Shown: in pieces, positions 16,636 through 25,053 of the stretch
Layout of the letters: every line of letters begins with the position of its first letter
Position numbering within the stretch: position 1 is the first letter of the stretch
NCBI RefSeq assembly: GCF_002752635.1
Contig: NZ_AYTW01000010.1
Location: 1 to 48,273, forward strand
Length of the DNA stretch: 48,273 bases
Source: Mesotoga sp. Brook.08.105.5.1
GTDB taxonomy: Bacteria; Thermotogota; Thermotogae; Petrotogales; Kosmotogaceae
Direction of reading: 5' to 3'
Made by a program: the position numbers and the translations under genes
Notes under the pieces: model-generated
What the model saw: only the letters and a program-made list of their open reading frames with translations
What the model was told of the DNA's origin: nothing
Databases searched by the model: none

Positions 16636-16699
16636 CCTTTCGCTACTAGGGTAAACCCATATTGAAGGGGCTCTCATAGTTGAGAGCCCCTTTACTTTT
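16617..16699 (+). terminator. Trp attenuator: competing antiterminator and terminator hairpins
   Basis: Terminator: GGGGCTCTCA (16667-16676) pairs perfectly with TGAGAGCCCC (16681-16690) over a TAGT loop, followed by TTTACTTTT (16691-16699). Antiterminator: CCCCTTC (16617-16623), in the leader ORF just after the Trp codons, is an exact complement of GAAGGGG (16664-16670), which overlaps the terminator's left arm; GAG 16611-16613 can extend it with CTC 16671-16673. A ribosome at the leader stop would cover CCCCTTC and let the terminator form; one stalled at the Trp codons would leave it partly free. A small CCCC/GGGG hairpin (16617-16630) may compete. Confidence 0.85.
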
Positions 16700-16715
16700 G
16701 AGGAGGTATATTGGC

Positions 16716-18041
16716 ATGAAGAAAAGAATTATTGTGAATTTGAAGTCGGAGGAGCTTCCACGAAGCTGGTATAACATAAAGGCTGACTTACCATTCAAGA
16801 TGGATCCGCCTTTGAATCCGGCAACCAATGAGGTGATCGATCCTGCAGATATGATGGCGATCTTCCCGAAGTCGATTGTTGAGCAGGAAATGAGTGAAGA
16901 AAGGTTCGTCCCTATTCCTGAGCCCGTTCTGGATGAGTATGTGGTATTCCGCCCCAGTCCACTTATAAGGGCGACCTTTCTCGAAGAGTATCTCAACACT
17001 CCAGCGAGGATATACTACAAGTATGAAGGCAACTCCCCGACCGGAAGTCACAAAACGAATACGGCAATAGCGCAGGCTTATTACAACAAGGCCGATGGAA
17101 TAACCGAGCTAACTACGGAAACGGGGGCTGGACAGTGGGGTAGCGCCCTCTCGTATGCGGGCAGGAAATTCGGTTTGACGGTAAGAGTCTTCATGGTGAG
17201 AAACAGTTTCCAGTCGAAGCCAATGAGACAGCACATGATGAGAATGTTTAATGGAGAGGTTGAGCCGAGCCCTGGTGAACACACCGAAAGCGGAAGGAAG
17301 TTCCTCAAAGACAGGAAGAATTTCTCAGGTTCCTTGGGAATGGCAATTAGCGAGGCTATCGAAATCGTTCTGAATTCTAAGACGAAAAAGTACTCTCTCG
17401 GAAGTGTTCTCGATCATGTTCTTCTTCATCAGACAGTGATTGGTCTGGAAATTGAAAAGCAGCTGGAGATCCTCGGCGAAAAGCCTTCATCGATTCTTGG
17501 CTGTCACGGTGGCGGGTCAAACTTCGGCGGATCAATCTTGCCGTTTGTGAAGAGGGTATTCGAAGGAGAGAAAATTGAGTTCGTTGCCTGCGAGCCAGAA
17601 TCATGTCCTACGCTTTCTAAAGGCGAGTATCGGTACGACAGCGGAGACACTGCTGGATTCACGCCGCTGCTGAAGATGTATACGCTTGGGAGAGAGTTTG
17701 TTCCACCCGCAATTCATGCCGGTGGTCTCAGATATCACGGTGCGGCTCCTCTCGTGTCGCGATTAGTGAAAGAAGGCATTGTCACTCCGGAAGCTTTCCC
17801 TCAAGAAGAGACTTTCAAAGCAGGTCTTCTCTTCGCTACAACGGAGGGTATTGTTCCCGCACCGGAGTCAACCCATGCAATTGCAGGTGCTGTTCGAAGA
17901 GCAATTGAGGCAAGGAAAAACAGAGAAGAGAAGGTTATTGTGTTCACTCTGAGCGGGAATGGCGTTCTAGACCTCTCTTCTTACACTAGCACAATCGAGG
18001 CGCATAAGGACGTGCTCAACTTCGACAACCTGCGCCCATAA
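16716..18041 (+). CDS. trpB2: Tryptophan synthase beta chain 2 (TrpB2)
   Basis: A PLP enzyme of 441 residues that makes tryptophan from indole and serine; the TrpB2 subgroup is longer than TrpB1 and usually does not depend on TrpA. The PLP lysine is in EGNSPTGSHKTNTA (about 103-116), the phosphate-binding loop is GCHGGGSNFGG (about 253-263), and SGNGVLDL ends the fold. The N-terminal part with ADLPFKMDPPLNP is typical of TrpB2. The ATG at 16716 has AGGAGGT eight bases upstream; a further in-frame ATG-like start at 16680 lies within the terminator hairpin. It is monocistronic, with no other trp gene nearby, and is controlled by the upstream Trp leader, supporting a true role in tryptophan supply or indole salvage. 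Confidence 0.95.
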   Translation: MKKRIIVNLKSEELPRSWYNIKADLPFKMDPPLNPATNEVIDPADMMAIFPKSIVEQEMSEERFVPIPEPVLDEYVVFRPSPLIRATFLEEYLNTPARIYYKYEGNSPTGSHKTNTAIAQAYYNKADGITELTTETGAGQWGSALSYAGRKFGLTVRVFMVRNSFQSKPMRQHMMRMFNGEVEPSPGEHTESGRKFLKDRKNFSGSLGMAISEAIEIVLNSKTKKYSLGSVLDHVLLHQTVIGLEIEKQLEILGEKPSSILGCHGGGSNFGGSILPFVKRVFEGEKIEFVACEPESCPTLSKGEYRYDSGDTAGFTPLLKMYTLGREFVPPAIHAGGLRYHGAAPLVSRLVKEGIVTPEAFPQEETFKAGLLFATTEGIVPAPESTHAIAGAVRRAIEARKNREEKVIVFTLSGNGVLDLSSYTSTIEAHKDVLNFDNLRP

Positions 18042-18103
18042 GGCATTGTAGAGCATTGACTTGTTGAAATCCTTTTCGTCAAACGGTTTCAGATGATTCT
18101 ATG

Positions 18104-18133
18104 TTGCAGAAGTCAATTAGAAAATGTTAGAAT
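18104..18133 (+). promoter_or_regulatory. Promoter of the HU gene
   Basis: TTGCAG (18104-18109) and TAGAAT (18128-18133) with an 18-base spacer, 37 bases before the GTG start. Confidence 0.55.
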
Positions 18134-18170
18134 TTGGTTGTGATCTGAATTCTAGCTAGGGGGTGTACCT

Positions 18171-18443
18171 GTGAATAAGAAAGAACTTATCGCTGTTCTT
18201 GCACAAAGAACTGGAGCAACCAAGAAACTTGTCGGAGACGTAGTTGATAGCTTTATCGGCGTGGTAGGGGAAGAACTCTCAAAGAACCAGGAAGTTAAGC
18301 TAATAGGTTTCGGAACGTTTGAAGTTACCATGCGAAAGCCCAGGATGGGTGTCAACCCGAGAACGAAGGAAGCTATCGAGATTCCTGGCGGGAAGGTTCC
18401 GAAATTCAGACCTGGCAAAGAGCTAAAAGAGAAAGTTCAGTAA
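18171..18443 (+). CDS. hup: DNA-binding protein HU
   Basis: A 90-residue HU/IHF-family nucleoid protein. It starts MNKKELIAVLAQRTG, has the signature GFGTFEVTMRKPRMGVNPRT (about 46-65) that forms the DNA-clamping beta arm with its tip Pro, and ends with VPKFRPGKELKEKV. Start is GTG with AGGGGGTG five bases upstream. It is monocistronic, bounded by its own promoter and a shared terminator with uvrC. Full length, nothing odd. Confidence 0.97.
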   Translation: MNKKELIAVLAQRTGATKKLVGDVVDSFIGVVGEELSKNQEVKLIGFGTFEVTMRKPRMGVNPRTKEAIEIPGGKVPKFRPGKELKEKVQ

Positions 18444-18467
18444 TAATTGTCCTGCCGATAAGAGATG

Positions 18468-18494
18468 AAAGTGGAGCTTAGTCTCCACTTTTTT
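18468..18494 (+). terminator. Terminator after HU, overlapping the end of uvrC
   Basis: GTGGAG (18471-18476) and CTCCAC (18483-18488) form a stem, flanked by AAA and followed by six T (18489-18494). The uvrC stop codon (18478-18480) lies in the loop. It serves HU on the plus strand, and with GTGGAG..CTCCACTTT on the other strand may also serve uvrC. Confidence 0.8.
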
Positions 18495-20205
18495 CACTAG
18501 CCCATCTCGTTACGGCTTCAACCGCCTTACTGTTTTTCAAGACAGAGCGGAGGTCATCTTCAGAGGCCTTTGAGATTCCTTTGATGCTTCCAAAGGCCTT
18601 CAAGAGTGCCTTCTTTCTTTTGGGTCCTATTCCTGGAATATCATCTATCTTCGAAGTTAGAAATCTCCTCTCCCTCAGAACTCTGTGATAGTTAACTGCG
18701 AATCGATGCGCCTCATTGTCTATAGAGATGATCATTCTCAACACCGGATGTTCTTCTTTGAGTCTTACTCTGTCGCGATTATCAAGAAACACAAGCTCGT
18801 TGAACTCCTTTGCGAGTCCAACTATCTCGTATTCTTCGATCCCTATCTCTGCAAATGCCTTCTCAACTGCTCTCAACTGAGGTTCTCCTCCGTCTATAAG
18901 CAGAAGATCGGGGAGAGGGTACTTTGTGTATCGCCGTTTGACTACGGTTGCCATTGCTTCGAAATCATTTGGTTCTTCAAGCTCGCTTATTCTGTACCTT
19001 CTGTACTCCGACTTGTTCGGCTTACCGTTATCGAAAACTACTACTGAAGCGACTGTGTAGAGACCTTGTGTATGAGAGATATCGATTCCCTCGATTCTCG
19101 AGGGAAATCTCTTCAGTCCAAGTATCTGCTGAGCCTGTCGCAGCGAATGAGCCGCATTCAGTCTTATCTTCAGCTCTTCGTCGATATTCTTGAAGGCGAT
19201 ACTCAGAAGTCTCTCTTCCTGCTCATCACGGGGATCTCCAATGTAATCAAAATCTCTTCTGAATTGCCTCACATCTTTTTTCTTCAGACCGGTTACGATT
19301 AAAGACTTTGGAATTCTGTTCTTCTTGGCGTAGTAAAACTGGGTAATGAAATCCATAGGAGTACCATCCGGGAAGTCGAAAACCAGCTTTCCCAAGAGCA
19401 TTCCTCCCCTTACCTGCAGCAGGGCAGCGAGCCCGGCCGAAACGGCCAATATGTCTGCCTTCAAATCTAGCGGGGCTTCAACCCCCTGAAAGGCGTAAAG
19501 GTCATCCATCGACGACAGAATGTCCCTTATTTCTGCCGCCCTTTCGAACTGAAGAGCCTCCGACAATACAGTCATCCTCTTGAGGAGAGCTTCTCTAACT
19601 TTTATCGTGTCCCCTTCAAGGAATTCGGTTAGCGCAGAAAGCTGCTCTTGATACTCTTCAGGAGAGACCTTTTCAACGCAAGGTGCCGAACACATTTTCA
19701 GATGATATAGAAAGCAGGGTCTCTTTATCCTGCCGAGATCATATGTGCATGTGCGAATCTTGAAGACTTTCTGTAGGAATTCGAGTAGCTTTCTGACAAG
19801 TCCGGCGCTCGTGTATGGACCAAAATAAGTGCCTTCGAGCTCCTTTGTTCGCGTGATCGCAATATAAGGATACTCCTCAGCGGATATGTATATGTATGGA
19901 TAAGTACGCGAATCCTTCAGGAATACATTGTACTTCGGCTTTTTACTGAAGATTAGGTTGGCCTCGAGAAGCAGAGCCTCTCTTTCGGATGTGACCATTA
20001 TGAAGTCCAGATCCTCCGACTCTTCGGCGATGCGTCTGGCCTTTTCGTTCTGAGACCACGTCGACTCTCTGAAGTATGAGAGGACTCTCCTCTTCAGCTT
20101 CTTTGCCTTTCCTACGTAGATTATTGCATTCTTTTCGTCCTTGAAGATATAAACTCCGGGTTCTTCCGGAAGCTGCGAAGCCTTGTTCAGTATTTGTTCA
20201 TTCAT
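18478..20205 (-). CDS. uvrC: Excinuclease ABC subunit C
   Basis: The dual-incision nuclease of nucleotide excision repair, 575 residues. An N-terminal GIY-YIG domain is clear (GVYIFKD, then IIYVGKAKKLKRRV, about 17-42). A Cys cluster (CTYDLGRIKRPC, CSAPC) lies at about 154-177, and the UvrB-binding (UVR) region at about 190-225. The C-terminal RNase H-like half holds GIDISHTQG (about 378) and LLIDGGEPQL; a helix-hairpin-helix pair IPGIGPKRKKALLKAFGS lies near the end. Start ATG overlaps the preceding DUF501 gene by eight bases, and SD is weak, suggesting translational coupling. Last gene of the holB operon. Confidence 0.96.
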   Translation of the reverse strand: MNEQILNKASQLPEEPGVYIFKDEKNAIIYVGKAKKLKRRVLSYFRESTWSQNEKARRIAEESEDLDFIMVTSEREALLLEANLIFSKKPKYNVFLKDSRTYPYIYISAEEYPYIAITRTKELEGTYFGPYTSAGLVRKLLEFLQKVFKIRTCTYDLGRIKRPCFLYHLKMCSAPCVEKVSPEEYQEQLSALTEFLEGDTIKVREALLKRMTVLSEALQFERAAEIRDILSSMDDLYAFQGVEAPLDLKADILAVSAGLAALLQVRGGMLLGKLVFDFPDGTPMDFITQFYYAKKNRIPKSLIVTGLKKKDVRQFRRDFDYIGDPRDEQEERLLSIAFKNIDEELKIRLNAAHSLRQAQQILGLKRFPSRIEGIDISHTQGLYTVASVVVFDNGKPNKSEYRRYRISELEEPNDFEAMATVVKRRYTKYPLPDLLLIDGGEPQLRAVEKAFAEIGIEEYEIVGLAKEFNELVFLDNRDRVRLKEEHPVLRMIISIDNEAHRFAVNYHRVLRERRFLTSKIDDIPGIGPKRKKALLKAFGSIKGISKASEDDLRSVLKNSKAVEAVTRWASEKSGD

Positions 20206-20731
20206 TTCGGTTCAACAACTCTCTGCAAATGACTCTCTCAGATGAACAACGGGTTCTTTCTAAGAGACTCCATACTTCTCGTCCAATGGGGTTGTTCACA
20301 CCGCCAAGAAAGTTAGCCAACTGCAGGTGAAGACACTTAACCATTTTCAGATTTCTTATCCCTCCAATACCTCTACCAAGCAGCAGCAACTTCTGCGATT
20401 CAGATAGAGTGCACCGACCGAGGATTCTCTTTTTGATCAACGTGGTTTCTTCATGAGCTTTGAGATACTCGTCTGCAAAAACGCCGTCACGTTCGATTCT
20501 CTTCTCGAATTCAGTTATCATTCCCCCGCTCTCAAGACGGGAGACTTTCTCCTTCAAAAAGGGGCAGCTCAGCCAGAAAAGTGTCGGGAAGGGCTTTCCA
20601 TAAGAAATGAGGGAGGACTCAATAACTTGCGGAAATCCCCATTTGCAGACTCTGGCTACTCTGAAGTCGTTCTTCAGTTCTCTTCCTAGTTGAAGAGAGA
20701 CTATTTTCTTCTCAATTTTATCGCTTTCCAA
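20198..20731 (-). CDS. DUF501 domain-containing protein
   Basis: A 177-residue DUF501 protein of unknown function. Family blocks visible: LQLGRELKNDFRVARVCKWGFP (about 14-35, here split by usual residues), PTLFWLSCPFLKEKVSRLESGG (about 49-70), and RGIGGI with VKCLHLQLANFLGGVNNPIG near the C-terminus. The conserved Cys-His residues (WLSCP, KCLH) hint at a metal or catalytic site, but nothing is established to my knowledge. The first possible start is TTG 20731, inside prmA (31-base overlap); the conserved N-terminus begins within ten residues of it, so the start cannot be far off. Coupled to uvrC. Confidence 0.85.
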   Translation of the reverse strand: MESDKIEKKIVSLQLGRELKNDFRVARVCKWGFPQVIESSLISYGKPFPTLFWLSCPFLKEKVSRLESGGMITEFEKRIERDGVFADEYLKAHEETTLIKKRILGRCTLSESQKLLLLGRGIGGIRNLKMVKCLHLQLANFLGGVNNPIGREVWSLLERTRCSSERVICRELLNRNE

Positions 20732-21516
20732 TCTCCGTCTTCCCTGCTGCTCTCTATAAGAAAGGTTCCTTCAATAAGGTTTCCGATCTCACTGAACTTG
20801 TCTTTGTAAATTCCCGAGAGGATTACGGTACCGTGTTCATCTAGAAATCTCTCTAGGTCAAGAACAAATTCTCTCAAAAGCTCCACAATCATATTCGAGA
20901 CAATTATGTCAAAACGCTCTTCGGGTTTTACAGAGGAGAGAAATTCCGATTGTCTTGCATCTATATACACATCATTTATCCTTGCTGTCTCATTGGTCTT
21001 CTCTACCGAGTGCTCGTCTATGTCGAGCGCCACGATCTGTGATGCGCCCTTCTTCGCAGCAATTGCCGAGAGGATACCTGTGCCGCAACCCACGTCAAGA
21101 ACTCTAGAGCCTCTGACAACGGCTTCAACAAGAAGAGAGGCAGCCAGCTTCGTTGACTCATGAAGGCCAGTGCCAAACGCCATTCCCGGTATAATTCCGA
21201 TCTTATTCGGATCGACTACTTTTTTCTCTTCCTCAAGAGGAAGGACTTCAACGCTTTTGCAGAGCTCGAACGGTACCAGAGTCTCTTTCCATTTCTCGAA
21301 CCAATCCTTTTGTTCGGTGAACCCTAGATCGGAGAACTCCATCTTACTTAGGAAGTAAGGTAGTTCCTCCCCTTCTTCAAGAAGTACATGCAGAGCAATT
21401 CCAGAGTCGACGGTCTTCTCGAAGAAGAGATTAGAGAATCCTTCATTCCAGCTGATTCCCTCAATCAAGTCGCTTTCTTCTTCTGAAACAAAAGAGACTA
21501 AATGTCTGTACTTCAC
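20701..21516 (-). CDS. prmA: Ribosomal protein L11 methyltransferase
   Basis: A 271-residue class I SAM-dependent methyltransferase. PrmA features: WKETLVPFELC (about 76-86), the PGMAFGTGLHESTKL substrate/SAM block (about 109-123), motif I LDVGCGTGILS (about 140-150), acidic VALDIDEHSV (about 162), and the catalytic motif IVSNMIVE (about 200), in which PrmA normally has N-I/M-x-x. It trimethylates L11. Start is GTG 21516, overlapping the rnc stop. Its N-terminal L11-recognition domain is somewhat divergent. Confidence 0.93.
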   Translation of the reverse strand: MKYRHLVSFVSEEESDLIEGISWNEGFSNLFFEKTVDSGIALHVLLEEGEELPYFLSKMEFSDLGFTEQKDWFEKWKETLVPFELCKSVEVLPLEEEKKVVDPNKIGIIPGMAFGTGLHESTKLAASLLVEAVVRGSRVLDVGCGTGILSAIAAKKGASQIVALDIDEHSVEKTNETARINDVYIDARQSEFLSSVKPEERFDIIVSNMIVELLREFVLDLERFLDEHGTVILSGIYKDKFSEIGNLIEGTFLIESSREDGDWKAIKLRRK

Positions 21517-22250
21517 TTCTCAGCACCTGCCTTATCGAGCCCTTTACGAAGAGCTTCAAGAGCGTGCTTCGCGGCAAGCTGTTCTGCCGCTTTCTTCGTC
21601 CTACCCTCTCCTTCACCGACAATCTTTCCATCCAAGAAAACACCGACTTTGAACCATTTGTCCTGAGGTGGTCCTTCGTCCAGAATCGTTTCATATGATG
21701 GTCTAGAACTGAAACGAGCTTGGGTTAACTCCTGAAGTGAGGTCTTGTAATCAAGAATCAACTCGCCGTTGACCGCCTGATCAATATAGTCGCAAAGCTT
21801 TGACTGAACAAAACTGACCGAGGCTTCAAATCCACTTGTCAAGAAGACTGCAGCAAGAACGGCCTCAAACGTATCTGCGAGAATAGAATCTCGATCAGAC
21901 CCACCCATTTGCCTCTCTCCTTTTCCCAGAAAGACGAAGTCTCCTATCCTCATGAATCTTGCGACATCGGAAAGGACTTTTTCGCTTCCAACCATCGCCC
22001 TGATTTTCGACATGTCGCCTTCGGACAATGAGTATTCATCAAACAGCGTTTTCGCAAGTGACAGTTCAAGAACCGCATCTCCGAGAAACTCCATCCTTTC
22101 GTTTGACTCCAGAATCCTCTCTCCGTTCTGCGCGAGCTCGTTGGTGAACGAGGAATGGCAGAGAGCCCTGAAAGCGAGCTCTCTGTTTGCTTCAATTCCG
22201 TTTATTCTGCAAAACTCATTTACTTGCTTTTCTTCCTCGACGCTTAGCAT
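21513..22250 (-). CDS. rnc: Ribonuclease III
   Basis: A 245-residue double-strand-specific endonuclease for rRNA and mRNA processing. The RNase III signature NERMEFLGDAVLEL (about 50-63) carries the catalytic Glu and Asp, the second acidic site is ADTFEAVLAAV (about 126-136), and a C-terminal dsRNA-binding domain runs from TSLQELTQARF (about 168) to TKKAAEQLAAKHALEAL (about 218-234). The ATG at 22250 overlaps the transketolase stop as TAATG. Full length. Confidence 0.97.
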   Translation of the reverse strand: MLSVEEEKQVNEFCRINGIEANRELAFRALCHSSFTNELAQNGERILESNERMEFLGDAVLELSLAKTLFDEYSLSEGDMSKIRAMVGSEKVLSDVARFMRIGDFVFLGKGERQMGGSDRDSILADTFEAVLAAVFLTSGFEASVSFVQSKLCDYIDQAVNGELILDYKTSLQELTQARFSSRPSYETILDEGPPQDKWFKVGVFLDGKIVGEGEGRTKKAAEQLAAKHALEALRKGLDKAGAEK

Positions 22251-24148
22251 TACCGGGCAATTCTCCTGATCTTCTCAACCATTTTGCCGCTCGAAAGACC
22301 GCAGAGATCGAATAGCAGCTCATTATCACCGGAGAACATATATCTCTCTACACCAAGCTTCTCAAATCTCTCAGGCATTATCTTCGAGTCGATCAAATAG
22401 TCCGATAGAATCGTGCCTAATCCACTCTCCACATTGTGATCTTCTGCGGTTATAACGACTTTGGACAAGTGTTCTTTGACGCTATCGAAATCCGCTTCTA
22501 GAGGGCAGCTGACGTTAAGAACCGTGACTTCTATTCCCTCTGACCTGAGCTTATCTGCAGCCTCAACGGCCTTATGGGTTACCTGACCGGTCGTAACTAT
22601 GGTTACACCCTTTCCTTTCCTGACAACATCGACCTTGCCATATTCAAACTTGTATCCATCGCCGAAGAAAGCTCTTCCATTTTCATCGGAAATTGGATTC
22701 ATAGTAGATCTGCCCATGGCAATGACGAAGTTTCCTTCAGTCGCGCTCACATACCTTACAGCTTTGTCCGTCTGATTTGGATCTGCCGGTACGATCAGCT
22801 TGAAGCCAAATAGATTCCTCAAGGCCCCAATGTAATCAATACAGTGGTGAGTCTTTCCATCTTCTCCCACGTCTATTCCCACATGGGTCACCCCAACTTT
22901 GACGTTTGCTTTGTTTATGTCGTTCAGCCGTTGCTGATTGTAGGTTTCATCGATTCCAAAGACTCCAAAGTCTGCAAAGAAAGTAAGCACACCACATACG
23001 GACGCAGCACCGGCAACCGTTGCCGCATTATGTTCCTGAACTCCAATCTGAACGAAGTTCTCCGGCCAGACCTTCTCGAACTCGTTTACCTTCGTTGAGG
23101 GTTTCAAATCACAATCAACAACCATCATCGGAACTTTTCCCTTGTTCAGCTTTCCAATATCTGCGAGAGCCCTTCCAAAGGCCGATCTGTTGTCGGTCTT
23201 CTTGTCAACAGGATAAACAATCGAATCTCCCGTGACCGGTCTTACCACTTCGTCTATGGGGCGCACATGTTCATGATAAGTGGGAAGCTCCTTCCTCATT
23301 TCGACATATCTTTCGATATCACTTTCAAGGCCAAGCTCGGCAAGCGCAGAGGCGGCCTTCTCCATATCCAGAGGTTTGCCGTGATACGAAACATCACCCT
23401 CCATGAAGGAAACACCTTTTCCCATAACTGTTCTGCCAATTATGACTGCGGGGGTTCTTGAATCGAACGCTTCCACGAGAGCTTCATTGAGCTCGGCATA
23501 GTCGTGGCCGTCGACCTCTATAACCTTCCATCCATCAGCGAGATAGTTTGCCTTAATGTCCACGTACATTATGTCGCTCGCTTTTCCGGAGATCTGAGCA
23601 TCATTGTAGTCGACAACAACAACAAGGTTATTGAGCTCGTATTTCTTGGCCGTTCTTCTTGCCTCCGCCACCTGACCTTTTGCCTGTTCGGCATCACTCA
23701 TGGCTACTATCACCCTGTTGTTTTTCCCTCTGATTTTCGAAGCAAGGGCCATGCCAACACCTACGGACAACCCCTGTCCAAGATTTCCTGTAGTCCATTC
23801 TACGCCAGGAATCCCTCTTGTGATGTGACCCTCGAATATCGATCCGGGATGCCTGAATCCGGCAATTGCCTCGTCAATGTCTATAAAACCCAATCTCCCA
23901 AGTGTCGCATATACCCCGGGAGATGTATGACCGTGGCTTACAACAACCCTATCGCGTTCGGGATCGTAGGGGTTCTTCGGATCTTTCTCTGCAAAATCAT
24001 AAACGGATAGGAATATGTCTATCGATGACATTGAACCGCCCGGATGACCGGAATTCGCAACTGTGGTCATCTTTATGATGTCTCCCCTGCACACTCTTCC
24101 AAGGTTTTCTAGTCTCTTAATCTCATCTTTCGTCAGCAAACGCGCCAT
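22250..24148 (-). CDS. tkt: Transketolase
   Basis: A 632-residue thiamine-diphosphate enzyme of the pentose phosphate pathway with both halves in one chain. Seen: GHPGGSMSSIDI (about 34-45), SHGHTSPGVYATLG (about 72-85), the TPP-binding GDG-like region with VAMSDAEQAKGQ (about 149-160, so D-A-E replaces the common G-D-G) ending near DYNDAQISG (about 180), and the pyrimidine-domain Glu region GVQEHNAATVAGA (about 372-384). ATG 24148 has GGAGGTTGGAT upstream; the frame opens eight codons earlier. The altered GDG motif is shared with some transketolase-like groups, so a related ketose transfer is not excluded. Confidence 0.9.
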   Translation of the reverse strand: MARLLTKDEIKRLENLGRVCRGDIIKMTTVANSGHPGGSMSSIDIFLSVYDFAEKDPKNPYDPERDRVVVSHGHTSPGVYATLGRLGFIDIDEAIAGFRHPGSIFEGHITRGIPGVEWTTGNLGQGLSVGVGMALASKIRGKNNRVIVAMSDAEQAKGQVAEARRTAKKYELNNLVVVVDYNDAQISGKASDIMYVDIKANYLADGWKVIEVDGHDYAELNEALVEAFDSRTPAVIIGRTVMGKGVSFMEGDVSYHGKPLDMEKAASALAELGLESDIERYVEMRKELPTYHEHVRPIDEVVRPVTGDSIVYPVDKKTDNRSAFGRALADIGKLNKGKVPMMVVDCDLKPSTKVNEFEKVWPENFVQIGVQEHNAATVAGAASVCGVLTFFADFGVFGIDETYNQQRLNDINKANVKVGVTHVGIDVGEDGKTHHCIDYIGALRNLFGFKLIVPADPNQTDKAVRYVSATEGNFVIAMGRSTMNPISDENGRAFFGDGYKFEYGKVDVVRKGKGVTIVTTGQVTHKAVEAADKLRSEGIEVTVLNVSCPLEADFDSVKEHLSKVVITAEDHNVESGLGTILSDYLIDSKIMPERFEKLGVERYMFSGDNELLFDLCGLSSGKMVEKIRRIAR

Positions 24149-24168
24149 ATCCAACCTCCATTCACACT

Positions 24169-25053
24169 TCAACCGTCAATCGAAATATCCTCGTCTCTAT
24201 TCTTTATTAACTCATCGGGATTTGTGTCCTGAATAATAGATCTCTGGCTCATTCTAAAGTCATCAAACTGAACCTTGAGCATCTGGCCGTCATCTGCAAC
24301 CAGGGTGATCACTTTCATGAAGATGTTCACCGTTAGAACCTTGCAAGTCTTTCCTTCATAGTCGACAAGAGACCCTTCATCAGGGATATCCAATAACTCA
24401 TTTTCATAGAGCTCCTGTTCATAGGATAGACAGCAAAGCAGTCTTCCGCACCTACCGGATATCTTTGCAGGGTTTATCAACAATTGCTGCTTCTTCGCAT
24501 GCTTGAGCGTTATACTCTCAAACTGTCTCAAGAAGCGGACGCAGCAAGCTGTCATGCCGCACAACCCGAGGCTGCCGGTCATTTTAACTTCATCTCTTAT
24601 TCCAACTTGCCTGAGCTCTATCCTCGTTCTGAATGCCCTGGCAAGATCCTTCACCAACTCTCTGAAATCGACCCTGCTGTCGGCACCAAAATAGAAGACT
24701 ATTCTTGAGCGATCAAACATATATCTCGCCTCGAGCAATCTCATAGGAAGCGAGTGCTTTTTTATCAGCTCCTGGCAGGTATTCATAGCAGCTTCGGCCT
24801 CTTCCTTGTTCTTTGCATGAGTCTCCCAGTCTTCATCAGTCATTACCCTAACGATCGGTTTCAGCTCTTCCTTTGAGTCATCTATGCGAATCTCAACTGG
24901 TCCATACATGACCTTACCCACATCCAGTCCGAACTCACTCATTGCAAGCACACGATCTCCCTGCTTTAGGAGCTGTTCACTAGATGTGTACTGATAAAGC
25001 TTGCCAACAGAGTGAAACTCGACTCCATATACAGTTCCATATATTTCAGGCAT
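24169..25053 (-). CDS. ricT: PSP1/RicT (YaaT)-family protein
   Basis: A 294-residue PSP1 C-terminal-domain protein. In Bacillus the homologue RicT (YaaT) joins RicA and RicF in an Fe-S-containing complex that influences RNase Y processing, sporulation and competence. The Cys signatures GLCGMTACCVRFL (about 163-175) and SGRCGRLLCCLSYE (about 199-212) are complete. An RMRSR-like DRSRIVFYFGADSRVDFREL block lies at about 114-133. Neighbour holB immediately upstream (8-base overlap) is the usual gene order (holB-ricT) in many bacteria. RicA and RicF partners are not in the window. SD GGAGGT precedes the ATG. Confidence 0.93.
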   Translation of the reverse strand: MPEIYGTVYGVEFHSVGKLYQYTSSEQLLKQGDRVLAMSEFGLDVGKVMYGPVEIRIDDSKEELKPIVRVMTDEDWETHAKNKEEAEAAMNTCQELIKKHSLPMRLLEARYMFDRSRIVFYFGADSRVDFRELVKDLARAFRTRIELRQVGIRDEVKMTGSLGLCGMTACCVRFLRQFESITLKHAKKQQLLINPAKISGRCGRLLCCLSYEQELYENELLDIPDEGSLVDYEGKTCKVLTVNIFMKVITLVADDGQMLKVQFDDFRMSQRSIIQDTNPDELIKNRDEDISIDG

